DNA of 64,000 nucleotides from Streptomyces sp. Root431 (GTDB lineage Bacteria > Actinomycetota > Actinomycetes > Streptomycetales > Streptomycetaceae), in contig NZ_LMEI01000001.1 of the NCBI RefSeq assembly GCF_001426585.1, positions 750,328 to 814,327 on the forward strand, given 5' to 3'. The notes below the pieces were generated by a model that saw only the letters and a list, made by a program, of their open reading frames with translations, ran no database searches and was not told the origin of the DNA. Below, one piece after another: positions 31,999 to 41,184 of the stretch. A program made the translations under genes and the position numbers. Position 1 is the first letter of the stretch; every line of letters begins with the position of its first letter.

Positions 31999-34319
31999 CT
32001 GACCTTCTGTTCGGTGCCGCTGACGAGCTGTTCGCCATCCAGGTAGGCGCCCCTCGCGTCGTCGAGGAACGCACGCCGCTCGGCCTCCGTCATGCCGGTG
32101 GCCTCCGCGTAGTTCATCAGCGGGCTCATCGCGCTGCCGCGCCCGGCCTCGCGCGTGGAGCCGATCGACACCCGAGCCTCGTCGTCGTTCTTGAACTCGT
32201 TCTCCTTGAGGTACTCAAGGGTGCCGGACGCGTACGACGTGCTGACGGTCGAACCGACGCTCTCCATGATGATCGGCACGACGGTGGCCGCCACGACGCC
32301 CGCCGCGGGGCCGAGGACGACGGCCGAGCCCACGCCGACGACCGCGGCGACGCCGCCGCTGACCGCGGACTTCCGCCACTCGGCCTGCTGCTCCAGCGCG
32401 AGGTTCTTCTTGTCCTCGTCGTCCTTGAAATCCTCGGCGATCTGGGTGACGCGCGATTCGTCGAGGACGCCGTGGACCAGGGAGCCGTTCTTGGCGAACG
32501 CCATCGCGTCGTCCCGGTCACCCTCCAGCGCCTTGATGCCGCTCGCCTCGAAGACCTGCTGGGCCGCGGACATGCTCTTGTACGCGCCCTCGTCGCCCGC
32601 GACGGCCTTCATGAACTCCAGCGACGAGTTGAAGCCGAAGTCCGTCCGCTTGCTTCCGTCGCTGCTGTTCCCGAAGAGCTCGTCGCGGTTGTACGAGTCG
32701 CCCGTGCCGCCGAAGTTCATCATCGAGTAGTTCAGGTCGTCGATGTAGGCCGCGCCCATGTTGCCGAGGCTGTCCATCATCGCCTTGTGCTGCTCCCGCA
32801 GTTCGGTGCTCGAACCGTAGGAGTCGATGACCTGCTTCATGATCTCGGCGGACTTCTCGTCGCGGTGCAGCTCGGGGGTGGGGTCGTCCCAGCCGTGGCC
32901 CGTGGTCGCCGCCTCCAGGGCGTGGCCGAGGGCGTCCGGCATGTAGTCGGCGGTCTTCTTCCAGTCGTCGGGGTTGTGGCCCTCGATGTCGGGGAAGAAG
33001 TCGTACTCCTTGTTCTGGAAGTAGTCCAGGTAGCCCTTCTGGTTCCCGTCCTTCTTGGGGTCCAGGTCGACGGTGCCGCCGAGGCTGCCGTCCTTGTTGT
33101 AGGACGTCGGCTCCTTGGAGAAGTACTCCTTCGCCGCCTCCGGGCTGTGCCCCAGCGCCTCCAGCATCGGGATCATCGGGTCGAAGCCCGAGCCGTTGAC
33201 GCCCGAGGGGTTGTACTGGTTCTGCAGCCAGCCGCCGCCCATCGGCTTGCTGTTGGCGAAGAGGTACGGGTCCTTGGCGTGGAGCTGGGTGACGTGCTCC
33301 GCGATGGGGACCAGGAACTTCTTGTCGTAGTCGCCGTAGCGCATGATGCCGCCGAGCAACTGGTAGCCGAAGGCCGGATTGTTGTCGTACTTGACGAGCG
33401 GGATGCGCTCCGTGCCGAGCTTGCGCATGTCCGTGGACCACTTGTCGGTCCAGGCGTCGCCGCCCTGCGTGGCCGTCGCCAGGTTGAGGCCCAGGTTCCT
33501 CTGGAGCTCCTGGACGTCCGCGAGGCGCTCCTTGTCGACCTTCGAGTAGTCGTACGTATCCGTGGACAGCTGCCCGAAGAACTCCAGGGAGCCCTTCGGA
33601 CCGAGGCCGTCGTAGAAGGTCCTGGAGAACTCCTTCGAGCTGCTGTTGTCCTTCAGCAGCTCGTTGAGGCGCATCAGCTCCTCGTGGGAGATGTCCCGGC
33701 CCTTCTTGGCCAGGTCGACGGCGCGCTGCGCCTCCTCGGCGTCGAGGCTCGCGTACTTCGGGGCGCTGAAGTTGTTCTTGTCGCCGGTGATGTTGGCCTT
33801 GAGGGCGTTGGAGCAGGCCACGTCGGCGTCGTCACAGGTCTCGATGATGTCGTCGATCCGCTTCTGCATCGCCGCAATGTCGGCACGCTCCTTGCGGACC
33901 ATGTCCTGGAAGTCGGGGTCGTGCCGCATCCCCTGGTCCTTGGTCGAGGAGAGCGGCTCCCTGGCCTCGACCCTGCCGTCGGCCTTCACGACGAAGCCCT
34001 TCGCGGGCGCCTCCGTGTCGACGATGTTCTTGAGGTCGTCCTTCGCCTTCTTGAAGGCGTTGTAGCCGTCCTCCAGGACCTTGTGGATGCCGTCGGCGGC
34101 CTTGGCGGCGTCGTCGAACTCCTTCGCCGTCTTGTCCACGAACGGCTTCGTGACCTCGGCGTTCACGCCGCGCCAGTAGTCGTCCTTGGCCTTCGCGGCC
34201 ATCGTCGTCCGGGCGTCCTCGGCGAGCTTGTCCAGCTTGCCCTTCATCGCCGACCAGTCGTCGGCGGCCGCCTTCATCTTCTCCAGCGGCGCGTGGAAGA
34301 GGTTGTCGTAGGTCAACAC
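31995..34319 (-). CDS. Large type VII-associated protein, module 1 (DUF6571-like)
   Basis: 774 aa, begins MLTYDNLFHAPLEKMKAAADDW and is predicted to be mainly alpha-helical. The N-terminal ~130 residues resemble WXG/LXG-type coiled bundles. The centre carries blocks shared with its paralogue at 41849: YGDYDKKFLVPIAEHV, DPMIPMLEALGHSPEAAKEYF, ALGHALEAATTGH and NMGAAYIDDLN. Residues ~665-705 are a Gly/Val/Ala hydrophobic stretch that could insert in a membrane. There is no Sec signal peptide. Likely a type VII substrate or effector; I recall similar proteins as DUF6571 but cannot check. Confidence 0.82.
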   Translation of the reverse strand: MLTYDNLFHAPLEKMKAAADDWSAMKGKLDKLAEDARTTMAAKAKDDYWRGVNAEVTKPFVDKTAKEFDDAAKAADGIHKVLEDGYNAFKKAKDDLKNIVDTEAPAKGFVVKADGRVEAREPLSSTKDQGMRHDPDFQDMVRKERADIAAMQKRIDDIIETCDDADVACSNALKANITGDKNNFSAPKYASLDAEEAQRAVDLAKKGRDISHEELMRLNELLKDNSSSKEFSRTFYDGLGPKGSLEFFGQLSTDTYDYSKVDKERLADVQELQRNLGLNLATATQGGDAWTDKWSTDMRKLGTERIPLVKYDNNPAFGYQLLGGIMRYGDYDKKFLVPIAEHVTQLHAKDPYLFANSKPMGGGWLQNQYNPSGVNGSGFDPMIPMLEALGHSPEAAKEYFSKEPTSYNKDGSLGGTVDLDPKKDGNQKGYLDYFQNKEYDFFPDIEGHNPDDWKKTADYMPDALGHALEAATTGHGWDDPTPELHRDEKSAEIMKQVIDSYGSSTELREQHKAMMDSLGNMGAAYIDDLNYSMMNFGGTGDSYNRDELFGNSSDGSKRTDFGFNSSLEFMKAVAGDEGAYKSMSAAQQVFEASGIKALEGDRDDAMAFAKNGSLVHGVLDESRVTQIAEDFKDDEDKKNLALEQQAEWRKSAVSGGVAAVVGVGSAVVLGPAAGVVAATVVPIIMESVGSTVSTSYASGTLEYLKENEFKNDDEARVSIGSTREAGRGSAMSPLMNYAEATGMTEAERRAFLDDARGAYLDGEQLVSGTEQKVR

Positions 34320-34334
34320 AGCAGGGCCCCCGGC

Positions 34335-34760
34335 CTACTTGAAGTACTCGTTGATCTTGGAGGCCGCCAGGGCCGCCCTGATGTCTTCCTCTTCCTTCGC
34401 GTGGGAGGCCGCGCTGTAGTCGAGGTGGTTGGAGATGTTGGCGCAGGCGTCGAGCAGCGTGTTCAGCTGCGAGCTCCACGTCTCCTGCACGGTCGACATC
34501 GCGGAACCCGTGAGGAAGCCGTTGGACGACATGCCCGTCGCCGCCTCCGTGGTGTTCGTCCGCGCGTGGTTCCCGTCCTTGACCAGCCGGCCGTGCAGCG
34601 CGTACGCGGCGCTGCCGATGGCCCCGAGCTTGTCCTGGTCGACGCTGAGGTCGGCATTGCCGCCACCGCCGCCGGGCTCCGGGGCGACCTGGTTGAGCCT
34701 CATGCTCACGTTGGTCGCGGAGGCGGACCGGACCGACGCCCACTCCTCTTCGAACGACAT
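34335..34760 (-). CDS. WXG-like small partner protein, module 1
   Basis: 141 aa starting MSFEEEWASVRSASATNVSMRLN at ATG 34760 behind GGGGGAG. It has a Pro/Gly-rich linker (EPGGGGGNAD) then two predicted helices around GFLTGSAMSTVQETWSSQLNTLLDAC, resembling the WXG100 helical hairpin with Trp at the turn. Paralogue at 44232 (GFLTGSAMWTMWDTWRDQCETLLSAC). Probably a heterodimer partner or chaperone for the large protein encoded 15 bp downstream. Confidence 0.8.
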   Translation of the reverse strand: MSFEEEWASVRSASATNVSMRLNQVAPEPGGGGGNADLSVDQDKLGAIGSAAYALHGRLVKDGNHARTNTTEAATGMSSNGFLTGSAMSTVQETWSSQLNTLLDACANISNHLDYSAASHAKEEEDIRAALAASKINEYFK

Positions 34761-35130
34761 GCTCTCCCCCGTGCGGTGATCGTGCCGACGATCGCTTGTG
34801 ATCATTTCGGCTTCGCCTCAGCAAGTTCCGTGCCCACGGAATCACGGCGATCGTAGTCCCACGACCCTGCGTTCGAGCACTCCCCGCCCGGAAATCCCTC
34901 CCGGAACGAGATCTTCACGACGCTTCACCGCGCGCACGGCCTCACTTCACCTTCGCAACCCGGACAGCCTCGGACGTTCCGGGCCCACCCGTCCCCGGCC
35001 CGTACGCCTCCGGGCTCCACGACCTTCCCCCGCCCCGCCGGAGGGGTCGGCAGCCTCGATAGGCTCGACCCCGTCCCGGGCCGCCCGGGAGACACCGCAG
35101 CAAACAGTCACAGCAACGGGGGACACACCG
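34761..35130. other. 370-bp divergent gap between module 1 and the kinase genes
   Basis: It holds a possible plus-strand -10 TAGGCT (35060-35065) in front of the pseudokinase and a possible minus-strand TACGAT near 34850-34855 in front of the WXG-like gene. Neither has a good -35. No further gene is supported; long readings here are frame shadows. Confidence 0.3.
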
Positions 35131-36117
35131 GTGGAACGGTCGCGCACGCAGGGGGACTCCGCGCCATCCGGAGCGGCTCCCCGGACCGCCCCGAACCGCC
35201 CGGCGGCCCCGGACCGGCGGATCGGCCCGTACCGGCTGATCACCCGCCTCGACCCGCCCGGCCCGGCCGGCTCGGCCGTCTCCTGCCGTCGGTTCGTGGC
35301 CCGCACCCCCGACGGCGGCCGTACGGTCCTGCTGAGCACCCCGCTGCCCGGCACCGACCCGGCGCGCTTCGCCGCCGAGGCCACGGCGGCCCGGCACCTC
35401 CTCGGCCCGTGGATCGCCCCGGTGACGGACGTGGCCGAACCGGCCGCCCCCGCCTGGTACGCGAGCCCGTACGTGCCCGCGCTCCCGCTCCCCGTGGCCC
35501 TCGCCGTCCACGGCGGCCCGCTGCCCGAGGCCACCGTCCGGGCCGTCGGCGCCGCCCTCGCCGAAGGGCTCGCCGCTGCGCACTCCCAGGGCCTCACGCA
35601 CGCCGGGGTCTCCCCCGCCGCCGTCCTGCTCACCGCCGACGGACCGAAGCTGACCTGCTTCGGCGCGGTACGGGCCGCCGCGGCCGACGGCGAGCCGCGC
35701 ACCGGCCTGCCCGGCCTCGACCCGGGATCGCTCGCCCCCGAGCAGGCCTCGGGCGGCCGTCCGCGCCCGCCGGGCGACGTCTTCGCGCTCGGCGCCGTCC
35801 TCGCGTACGCCGCCACCGGCCACACCGTGCCCGAACGCGAGGAACTCCCGCCCGCCCTGCGCCCGGTGGTCTCCTCCTGCCTGGCCCGCGACCCGGCCGA
35901 CCGCCCCACGGCGGCTGCCCTGATGGAAGCGCTCGCCCCGCCGACCGCGCACCAGACGGTGCTGAACTCGGCCGGCACCCTGCTCACCCCCGGCTGGCTG
36001 CCGGGCCGGGTGGTCGCGGCACTCGCCCGCCAGTCGGCGGAGCTGCTGGCGGCGGAACTGCCGGTGGTTCCTGAGCAGACGGCCCCCGCAGAGCGGGCGA
36101 CGCCCGCCCGCACGTGA
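35131..36117 (+). CDS. Protein pseudokinase
   Basis: 328-aa protein with the overall layout of a Hanks-type kinase but without catalytic residues. The N-lobe reads RTVLLSTPLPG where VAxK is expected (no Lys). The catalytic loop is LTHAGVSPAAVLL (no HRD). The Mg motif reads CFGAVRA instead of DFG. The later PEQASGGRPRPPGDVFALGAVLAYAATG keeps the activation/F-helix pattern. There is no membrane segment. GTG at 35131 follows GGGGGA. It probably works as a scaffold or allosteric partner for the two kinases downstream. Confidence 0.82.
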   Translation: MERSRTQGDSAPSGAAPRTAPNRPAAPDRRIGPYRLITRLDPPGPAGSAVSCRRFVARTPDGGRTVLLSTPLPGTDPARFAAEATAARHLLGPWIAPVTDVAEPAAPAWYASPYVPALPLPVALAVHGGPLPEATVRAVGAALAEGLAAAHSQGLTHAGVSPAAVLLTADGPKLTCFGAVRAAAADGEPRTGLPGLDPGSLAPEQASGGRPRPPGDVFALGAVLAYAATGHTVPEREELPPALRPVVSSCLARDPADRPTAAALMEALAPPTAHQTVLNSAGTLLTPGWLPGRVVAALARQSAELLAAELPVVPEQTAPAERATPART

Positions 36118-36171
36118 CGCGTCCCCCCTCATCCCCTCCCGTTCTCGCTCTCGACCGACGGACCTGACCTC

Positions 36172-38340
36172 ATGCTGTCGCCCCTGACCCACGACGACCC
36201 GGCCGCCGTCGCCACGTACCGCCTGCTCGCCCGCCTCGGCTCCGGCGGCATGGGCACGGTCTACCTGGCGCGCACGCCCGGCGGCCGCACGGTCGCCCTC
36301 AAGACCGTGCACGCCCGGCTCGCCACCGACCCCGCCTTCCGCGCGCGCTTCCGGCTGGAGACGGACGCGGCGCGGATCATCGGCGCGCGCCACGGCGCGG
36401 CCGTCGTCGACGCCGACCCGCTCGCCGAGACGCCGTGGCTGGCCACCGAGTACGTCCTCGGGCCGCCGCTCGACGACGCCGTCGCACTCGGCGGCCCACT
36501 CCCCGAGCCGACCGTCCGCGCCCTCGGCGCCGCGCTCGCCGGAGCCCTCGCCCAGCTGCACTCCTCGGACGTGGTCCACCGCGACCTGAAGCCCTCGAAC
36601 GTCCTCGTCACCGCCTACGGCCCGAAGATCATCGACTTCGGCATCGCCCGCGCGGCCGGCGACGACCACCTGACCCGTACGGGAGCGGCAGCCGGCACGC
36701 CCGCCTTCATGTCGCCGGAGCAGACGAGCGGCCAGGAACACCCGCCCGCGGGCGACGTGTTCGCGCTCGCCGGCGTCCTCGTCTTCGCCGCCACCGGCCA
36801 CGGCCCCTTCGGTACGGGCTCGCCGGCCGACCTCCTGTACCGGGTGCGCTACGCCGAGCCCGACCTCACCGGCGTACCGGAGGCGCTGCTGCCGCTCCTG
36901 ACGGCCTGCCTGTCCAAGGACCCGGCGGCCCGCCCCACCACCGCCCACCTGACCGCCCATCTCCACGACGGCCACGGCGAGTTCGCCGACCACCTCCCTC
37001 CCCTCCTCCTCGCCGACATCGCCCGCCGCGCCACGGACGTCTGGCTCCACGCACCCCACCGCCTCCCGGTCCCGGCCGGAGCGGCGATCGCGGAGACGAC
37101 CCCGAACACCCCGCTCTCCCGCCGCCGCGCCCTCACCCTGGGCGGCGGCTCCGTCCTGGGCCTCGCGGGAGCGGGCGCGGGGGTGTGGGCGTGGGTGAAC
37201 TCCCGGGAGACCACCACCGCGGCCGGCGGCACCCCGGCCCCCACCGGCCCCACCGCGATCCCGGCCAAGACGGCCTCGGACGGGGCGCCGGCGGCGCTGT
37301 GGCGGGGCGAGTCGCTCGACCGCGAGGAGAGCATCACGCCGCTGGTCGCAGGCGATGTCGTGGGATTCGCGGAGACGGTCTCCTTCCGGGCCCTCGACAC
37401 GGGGAAGGGCACCGAGCTGTGGACCGACTCGATGGCGGAGCCGAACCAGATCGTCACGGACGGAACGTCCTTCTACACGTCCGAAGGCCCCAGCGACGGC
37501 CCCAGCGCCCTGGAGATCCGCACGCTCTCGCCCCTCACCGGTAAGGAATCCGCCCGGATCATCAAGCTCAAGGGCTTCGAGGGCTCCATGTTCGGCACGG
37601 ACCTCCTCACCGCGTCCGGCGGACGGATCTTCGCCGCCTCGCGCATCGGTAACCGGGAAGACGACAAGGCGATCGGCCGCTATCTGCTCTCCGTCGACCT
37701 GCGCACGGGCAAGGAGCTCTGGCGGCAGCCGTACGCGTGGGGCAACGCACGCCCCTGGCTCTCCCGGGTGGTCGGCAATCTGCTGGTCCTCGGCAAGAAC
37801 AGCGACGACCTCACGTCCTTCGATCTCCAGGCACGTGACGTGCGCACCGGGCGCCAGTTGTGGCGGCGGACCATCCCGTTCGAACTCTCCCAGTACTACT
37901 CCCCCGGCCAGCTCGCGACCGACGACCGGCACGTGTACGTCGGCGGTGACCGCCTCCGGGCGCTGCGCCTCGCCGACGGCGTCGTCGCGTGGGAACACGG
38001 CAAGGGTTCCGACTTCGGGTTTCCTGCCGTCTCGGGCGGCCTCGTCCACGCCAACGAGTCCGGCCGCGGTCTCGTGGTCGTCAGCGCCGACAAGGGTGCC
38101 AAGCGCTGGGAGGAGACTCCCTCCGGCCGTAGCCTGACACCGGAACTCCGGAGCGTCCCAGTGGTCGGAACGAAGTACGTCTACGCCCCCGTCCAGGGCG
38201 GTCTGAGCGCGGTCGACCGCGCGACCCGCCGCTCGGCCTGGGTGTTCCCGACGGACGCGACCCGGTACGTCGTCGACAGGAAGCGGACCCGGATCCTCGG
38301 GGCGGGGGCGTCGTCCGTCGTCGCCATCCCGTTCGCCTGA
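36172..38340 (+). CDS. Transmembrane Ser/Thr kinase with PQQ-type beta-propeller
   Basis: 722 aa. The kinase domain is intact: GSGGMGTVY loop, VALK lysine, HRDLKPSN (His at residue 136) and DFG (Asp at 155), then SPEQ. A transmembrane segment at about residues 320-342 starts with LSRRRALTLGGGSVLGL. The external part is a beta-propeller with repeated GKELW/GKGTELW-type units and PQQ-like blades, probably a sensor of cell-wall or ligand state. It is encoded 54 bp after the pseudokinase on the same strand. Confidence 0.92.
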   Translation: MLSPLTHDDPAAVATYRLLARLGSGGMGTVYLARTPGGRTVALKTVHARLATDPAFRARFRLETDAARIIGARHGAAVVDADPLAETPWLATEYVLGPPLDDAVALGGPLPEPTVRALGAALAGALAQLHSSDVVHRDLKPSNVLVTAYGPKIIDFGIARAAGDDHLTRTGAAAGTPAFMSPEQTSGQEHPPAGDVFALAGVLVFAATGHGPFGTGSPADLLYRVRYAEPDLTGVPEALLPLLTACLSKDPAARPTTAHLTAHLHDGHGEFADHLPPLLLADIARRATDVWLHAPHRLPVPAGAAIAETTPNTPLSRRRALTLGGGSVLGLAGAGAGVWAWVNSRETTTAAGGTPAPTGPTAIPAKTASDGAPAALWRGESLDREESITPLVAGDVVGFAETVSFRALDTGKGTELWTDSMAEPNQIVTDGTSFYTSEGPSDGPSALEIRTLSPLTGKESARIIKLKGFEGSMFGTDLLTASGGRIFAASRIGNREDDKAIGRYLLSVDLRTGKELWRQPYAWGNARPWLSRVVGNLLVLGKNSDDLTSFDLQARDVRTGRQLWRRTIPFELSQYYSPGQLATDDRHVYVGGDRLRALRLADGVVAWEHGKGSDFGFPAVSGGLVHANESGRGLVVVSADKGAKRWEETPSGRSLTPELRSVPVVGTKYVYAPVQGGLSAVDRATRRSAWVFPTDATRYVVDRKRTRILGAGASSVVAIPFA

Positions 38341-38392
38341 TCCGCCGTCTCGACGCGCCCCAGCTACCCCCATCGACTCGGAAAGCAGCCTC

Positions 38393-40504
38393 GTGACCAC
38401 GCAGCCCCTCGCCACCGGCGACCCGCTCCGGCTCGGCCCGTACCGCCTCCTCGGCGTCCTCGGCGAGGGCGGCATGGGCAAGGTGTACGTCGGCCGCGAC
38501 GCCTCCGGCACCCCCGCGGCCGTCAAGGTTCTCCGCCCCGAGCTCGCCCACGACCAGCACCTCGCCCAGCGCTTCGTCCGCGAGGCCGACATGGCGCGGG
38601 CCGTCACGAGCCACGGCGTGGCCCGGGTCCTCGACGCGCAGACGGAAGGCGGGCGGCTGTGGATCGCCGCCGAGTTCCTCGCCGGCCCGACACTCGACGA
38701 CGCCGTCCGTACGTACGGCCCGATGGACGTACCCACGGTCCGCGCCCTCGCCGCCCAGCTCGCACGCACCCTGCATGACATCCACGTGGCGGGCCTGATC
38801 CACCGCGACCTCAAGCCGGCGAACATCGTGCTCACCTCGACCGGCCCCCGGATCATCGACTTCGGCATCGCCCGCCCCGAGCACGGCCTGACCCTCACCA
38901 CCACGGGCCAGATCCCGGTCACGCCGGGCTACGGGGCGCCGGAGCAGGTCCTCGGGCAGCGCGTCGGCCCGTCCTCGGACGTCTTCTCCCTCGGCGCGGT
39001 CCTCGCCTACGCGGCGAGCGGACGGCGCACCTTCGAGGGCGCTCACGTGGCCGCGGTCCAGTACGAGGTCGTGCACGGGACCCCGGACCTGAGCCTGGTG
39101 CCGCCGGAGCTCCAGGAGCTGATCGGCCCGTGCCTGGCGAAGGACCCGGCGTTCCGCCCGGCTCCCCCACAGGTGGCCCAGGCCTTCGCCCCGCCGAAGG
39201 GCGCCGACCGCGCCTGGCGCAAGGGTCCGCTCGCCGAGGACATCAAGCGGCGCGAGACCGCGACGAAGCGCCTCGCGGCCACCGAGGAGACCGCCGTACC
39301 CGGAGGCAGGCCGTCCCGGCGCCGCTTCCTCACCGCGGCGGCGGTCGGCGTGGCCGTGCTCGGCGCGGGCGGTGGGGCAGGGGCTTGGTGGCTGAGCCGG
39401 GACGGGGAGAAGTCCCCGACCGCCGACGTGCCACCGGCCGTCGCGACCCCCGAGGCGGCCTTCGTCTCACTCATCGACAGCGCGCCGGGCGAAGCCCCGA
39501 AGACGCTGTGGGGGCCTCTCGACGTGACCGCCCCGAGCGATCACCTTCCCCTTCCCGTACGCGATGTACTGATCGTGCGGGCGAAGACGGGAGGGCTGCT
39601 CGCCCTCTCCGTCACGGACGGCAGGGAGCGGTGGCGGGCCAAGGAGATCGACGCGGACGCCGGATTCGTCTCCGTCGCCGACCGGCTCGTCGTCGGCGGC
39701 GACGAGAACGGTGCCTTGAACGCGTTCGTCGCCTCCACCGGCGCCCCGGTCTGGCAGACCGGCAGCGACGTCCAGGACGTCCTCGCCGCCGACGGCACCC
39801 ATGTCTACGTGGTGACGAAGGACGACCAGCTGCGCGCCGTGAACGCCTGGACGCTCACCACCGCCTGGACCCGCCCGATGACGTCCCCGCGCTCGTCGAG
39901 CGGCCCCGCGAAGGCGGCCACGGGCGGGAAGCGCCTCGTGGTCCACGGCCGGGACGGACACGTCGAGGCCATGGACACCACGACAGGCGAGACCGTGTGG
40001 AAGAGCAAGGGCCAGGGCACCCACGGCCAGGCCCCCTCGATCAGCGGCAACACCGTCTATCTCGGTGGTCCCAACCTGATGGCCAGGCGTCTCGACGAGG
40101 GCGACTTCCTGTGGAAGGAGGAGACCCACAACCTGGGTGACCGGCAGTTCGGCTTCGGCAGCCCGACCGCCGAAGGCGAGAGCGTCGTCGCCGTCGACGG
40201 CTACATGGCCTTCCGCTTCAGCACGGTCGTCGAAGCCCGCCACGCAAGCACGGAGTGGTCGGACGTACTGGGCGAACTGGGCGCCACACAGGGCACTATC
40301 ACCGCCCCGGCGGTGGAAGGCACGACGGTCTGGCTGCCCGAACCCGACGACAGTGCCGTCCGGGTGGTGAAGAAGACCACCCGCGAGAAGCTGTTCAGCG
40401 CGAGGATGGAGGGCGGGGGCCCCTACCAGCTCGCCAGCGACGCCCATCGCGTCTTCATCGCACGTGGCGGCCAGATCGCGGCCATGCCGGTCTACGGCGA
40501 ATGA
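38393..40504 (+). CDS. Transmembrane Ser/Thr kinase with PQQ-type beta-propeller
   Basis: 703 aa, GTG start, paralogue of the preceding gene. GEGGMGKVY at about residues 24-32, AVKVL lysine, HRDLKPAN (His at 137), DFG (Asp at 156) and PEQVLGQ indicate an active kinase. The juxtamembrane and membrane segment reads SRRRFLTAAAVGVAVLG (from about residue 307), close to a Tat consensus. The extracellular propeller follows (GRERWRAKEI, GAPVWQTGSD, GETVWKSKGQ units). It converges with the module-2 lipoprotein gene at 40521, with 16 bp between stops. Confidence 0.92.
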   Translation: MTTQPLATGDPLRLGPYRLLGVLGEGGMGKVYVGRDASGTPAAVKVLRPELAHDQHLAQRFVREADMARAVTSHGVARVLDAQTEGGRLWIAAEFLAGPTLDDAVRTYGPMDVPTVRALAAQLARTLHDIHVAGLIHRDLKPANIVLTSTGPRIIDFGIARPEHGLTLTTTGQIPVTPGYGAPEQVLGQRVGPSSDVFSLGAVLAYAASGRRTFEGAHVAAVQYEVVHGTPDLSLVPPELQELIGPCLAKDPAFRPAPPQVAQAFAPPKGADRAWRKGPLAEDIKRRETATKRLAATEETAVPGGRPSRRRFLTAAAVGVAVLGAGGGAGAWWLSRDGEKSPTADVPPAVATPEAAFVSLIDSAPGEAPKTLWGPLDVTAPSDHLPLPVRDVLIVRAKTGGLLALSVTDGRERWRAKEIDADAGFVSVADRLVVGGDENGALNAFVASTGAPVWQTGSDVQDVLAADGTHVYVVTKDDQLRAVNAWTLTTAWTRPMTSPRSSSGPAKAATGGKRLVVHGRDGHVEAMDTTTGETVWKSKGQGTHGQAPSISGNTVYLGGPNLMARRLDEGDFLWKEETHNLGDRQFGFGSPTAEGESVVAVDGYMAFRFSTVVEARHASTEWSDVLGELGATQGTITAPAVEGTTVWLPEPDDSAVRVVKKTTREKLFSARMEGGGPYQLASDAHRVFIARGGQIAAMPVYGE

Positions 40505-40520
40505 GGGGAATCCCCCGTTC

Positions 40521-41168
40521 CTACGGCTGCGCCTTCGCCGGCACGCCTGTGACCAGCCGCGCGTCGGCACACCCCAACGCGGCGGCCACGTGCCGGGCAG
40601 CCGCGTTGGCGAGGGTGATCTGCTCGTCCCTGATCCCCGGGTGATCGGCCTCGTTCTCGTCGGCCCGGTCCAACTCGGCGACGAGGAGGATCTCGTGGGC
40701 CGGCGCCTTCGTCCGGCACGTGAAGTAGAGGGAGGCGAAGAGGTCGGACGAGGTCGCCAGCCGACCGACGGAGTAGGACGTCACGAACTCCTCCGAGGAA
40801 TCGGACGAGGGGATGGCGAGGGCCTCGCGGAGGACGATGCTCAGGACGTCCTTCTCATCCCCTGCCGTCTCCAGCGTGCAGAACGGAATACCCCGCATCC
40901 GCTCCTTGCCTCCCTGCGGAGTCCGAGCCGCCTCCCGAAGTTCCGTGAGAACCCTCTCCGGCTCGGACCCGTCACTCGTCAGCGACGCGCCCTTGCCCGC
41001 GATGGCCTCCAGCGCGGCCGCCACGGTGGGATCCGCGGCGAATCCGCCGCAGACCTCCGACGCCGGCTGCCCCTTGGGGGTCGCACTGTCGGAGCCCGAA
41101 GTGCAGCCGACCGCCGCCATCATGAGGACGACGGCCGGCAGCGCGACCCTGCGGACGGTGGCGCGCAT
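40521..41168 (-). CDS. Lipoprotein b of type VII-like module 2
   Basis: 215 aa from ATG 41168 (GAGAGGG upstream). The signal peptide VALPAVVLMMAAVGC ends in a lipobox with Cys at about residue 22. The mature part has conserved Cys (EVCGGF, PFCTLE, FTCRT, LGCAD) and the end pattern ITLANAAARHVAAALGCADARLVTGVP, nearly shared with its upstream neighbour (ITLANAAARQVSAKLGCED), so the two are tandem duplicates. Outer membrane-face anchoring is expected. Last gene of the module-2 series. Confidence 0.83.
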   Translation of the reverse strand: MRATVRRVALPAVVLMMAAVGCTSGSDSATPKGQPASEVCGGFAADPTVAAALEAIAGKGASLTSDGSEPERVLTELREAARTPQGGKERMRGIPFCTLETAGDEKDVLSIVLREALAIPSSDSSEEFVTSYSVGRLATSSDLFASLYFTCRTKAPAHEILLVAELDRADENEADHPGIRDEQITLANAAARHVAAALGCADARLVTGVPAKAQP

Positions 41169-41184
41169 GGAATGAGTTGCCCTC

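Noticed and set aside
32472..34856. 794-aa plus-strand frame opposite the large module-1 protein
   Set aside because: Composition is a GC-driven Val/Leu/Arg/Gly shadow, and the minus-strand product has a conserved paralogue.
34942..38922. 1326-aa minus-strand frame through the kinase genes
   Set aside because: Antisense shadow spanning three real genes on the other strand; no domain is recognisable.
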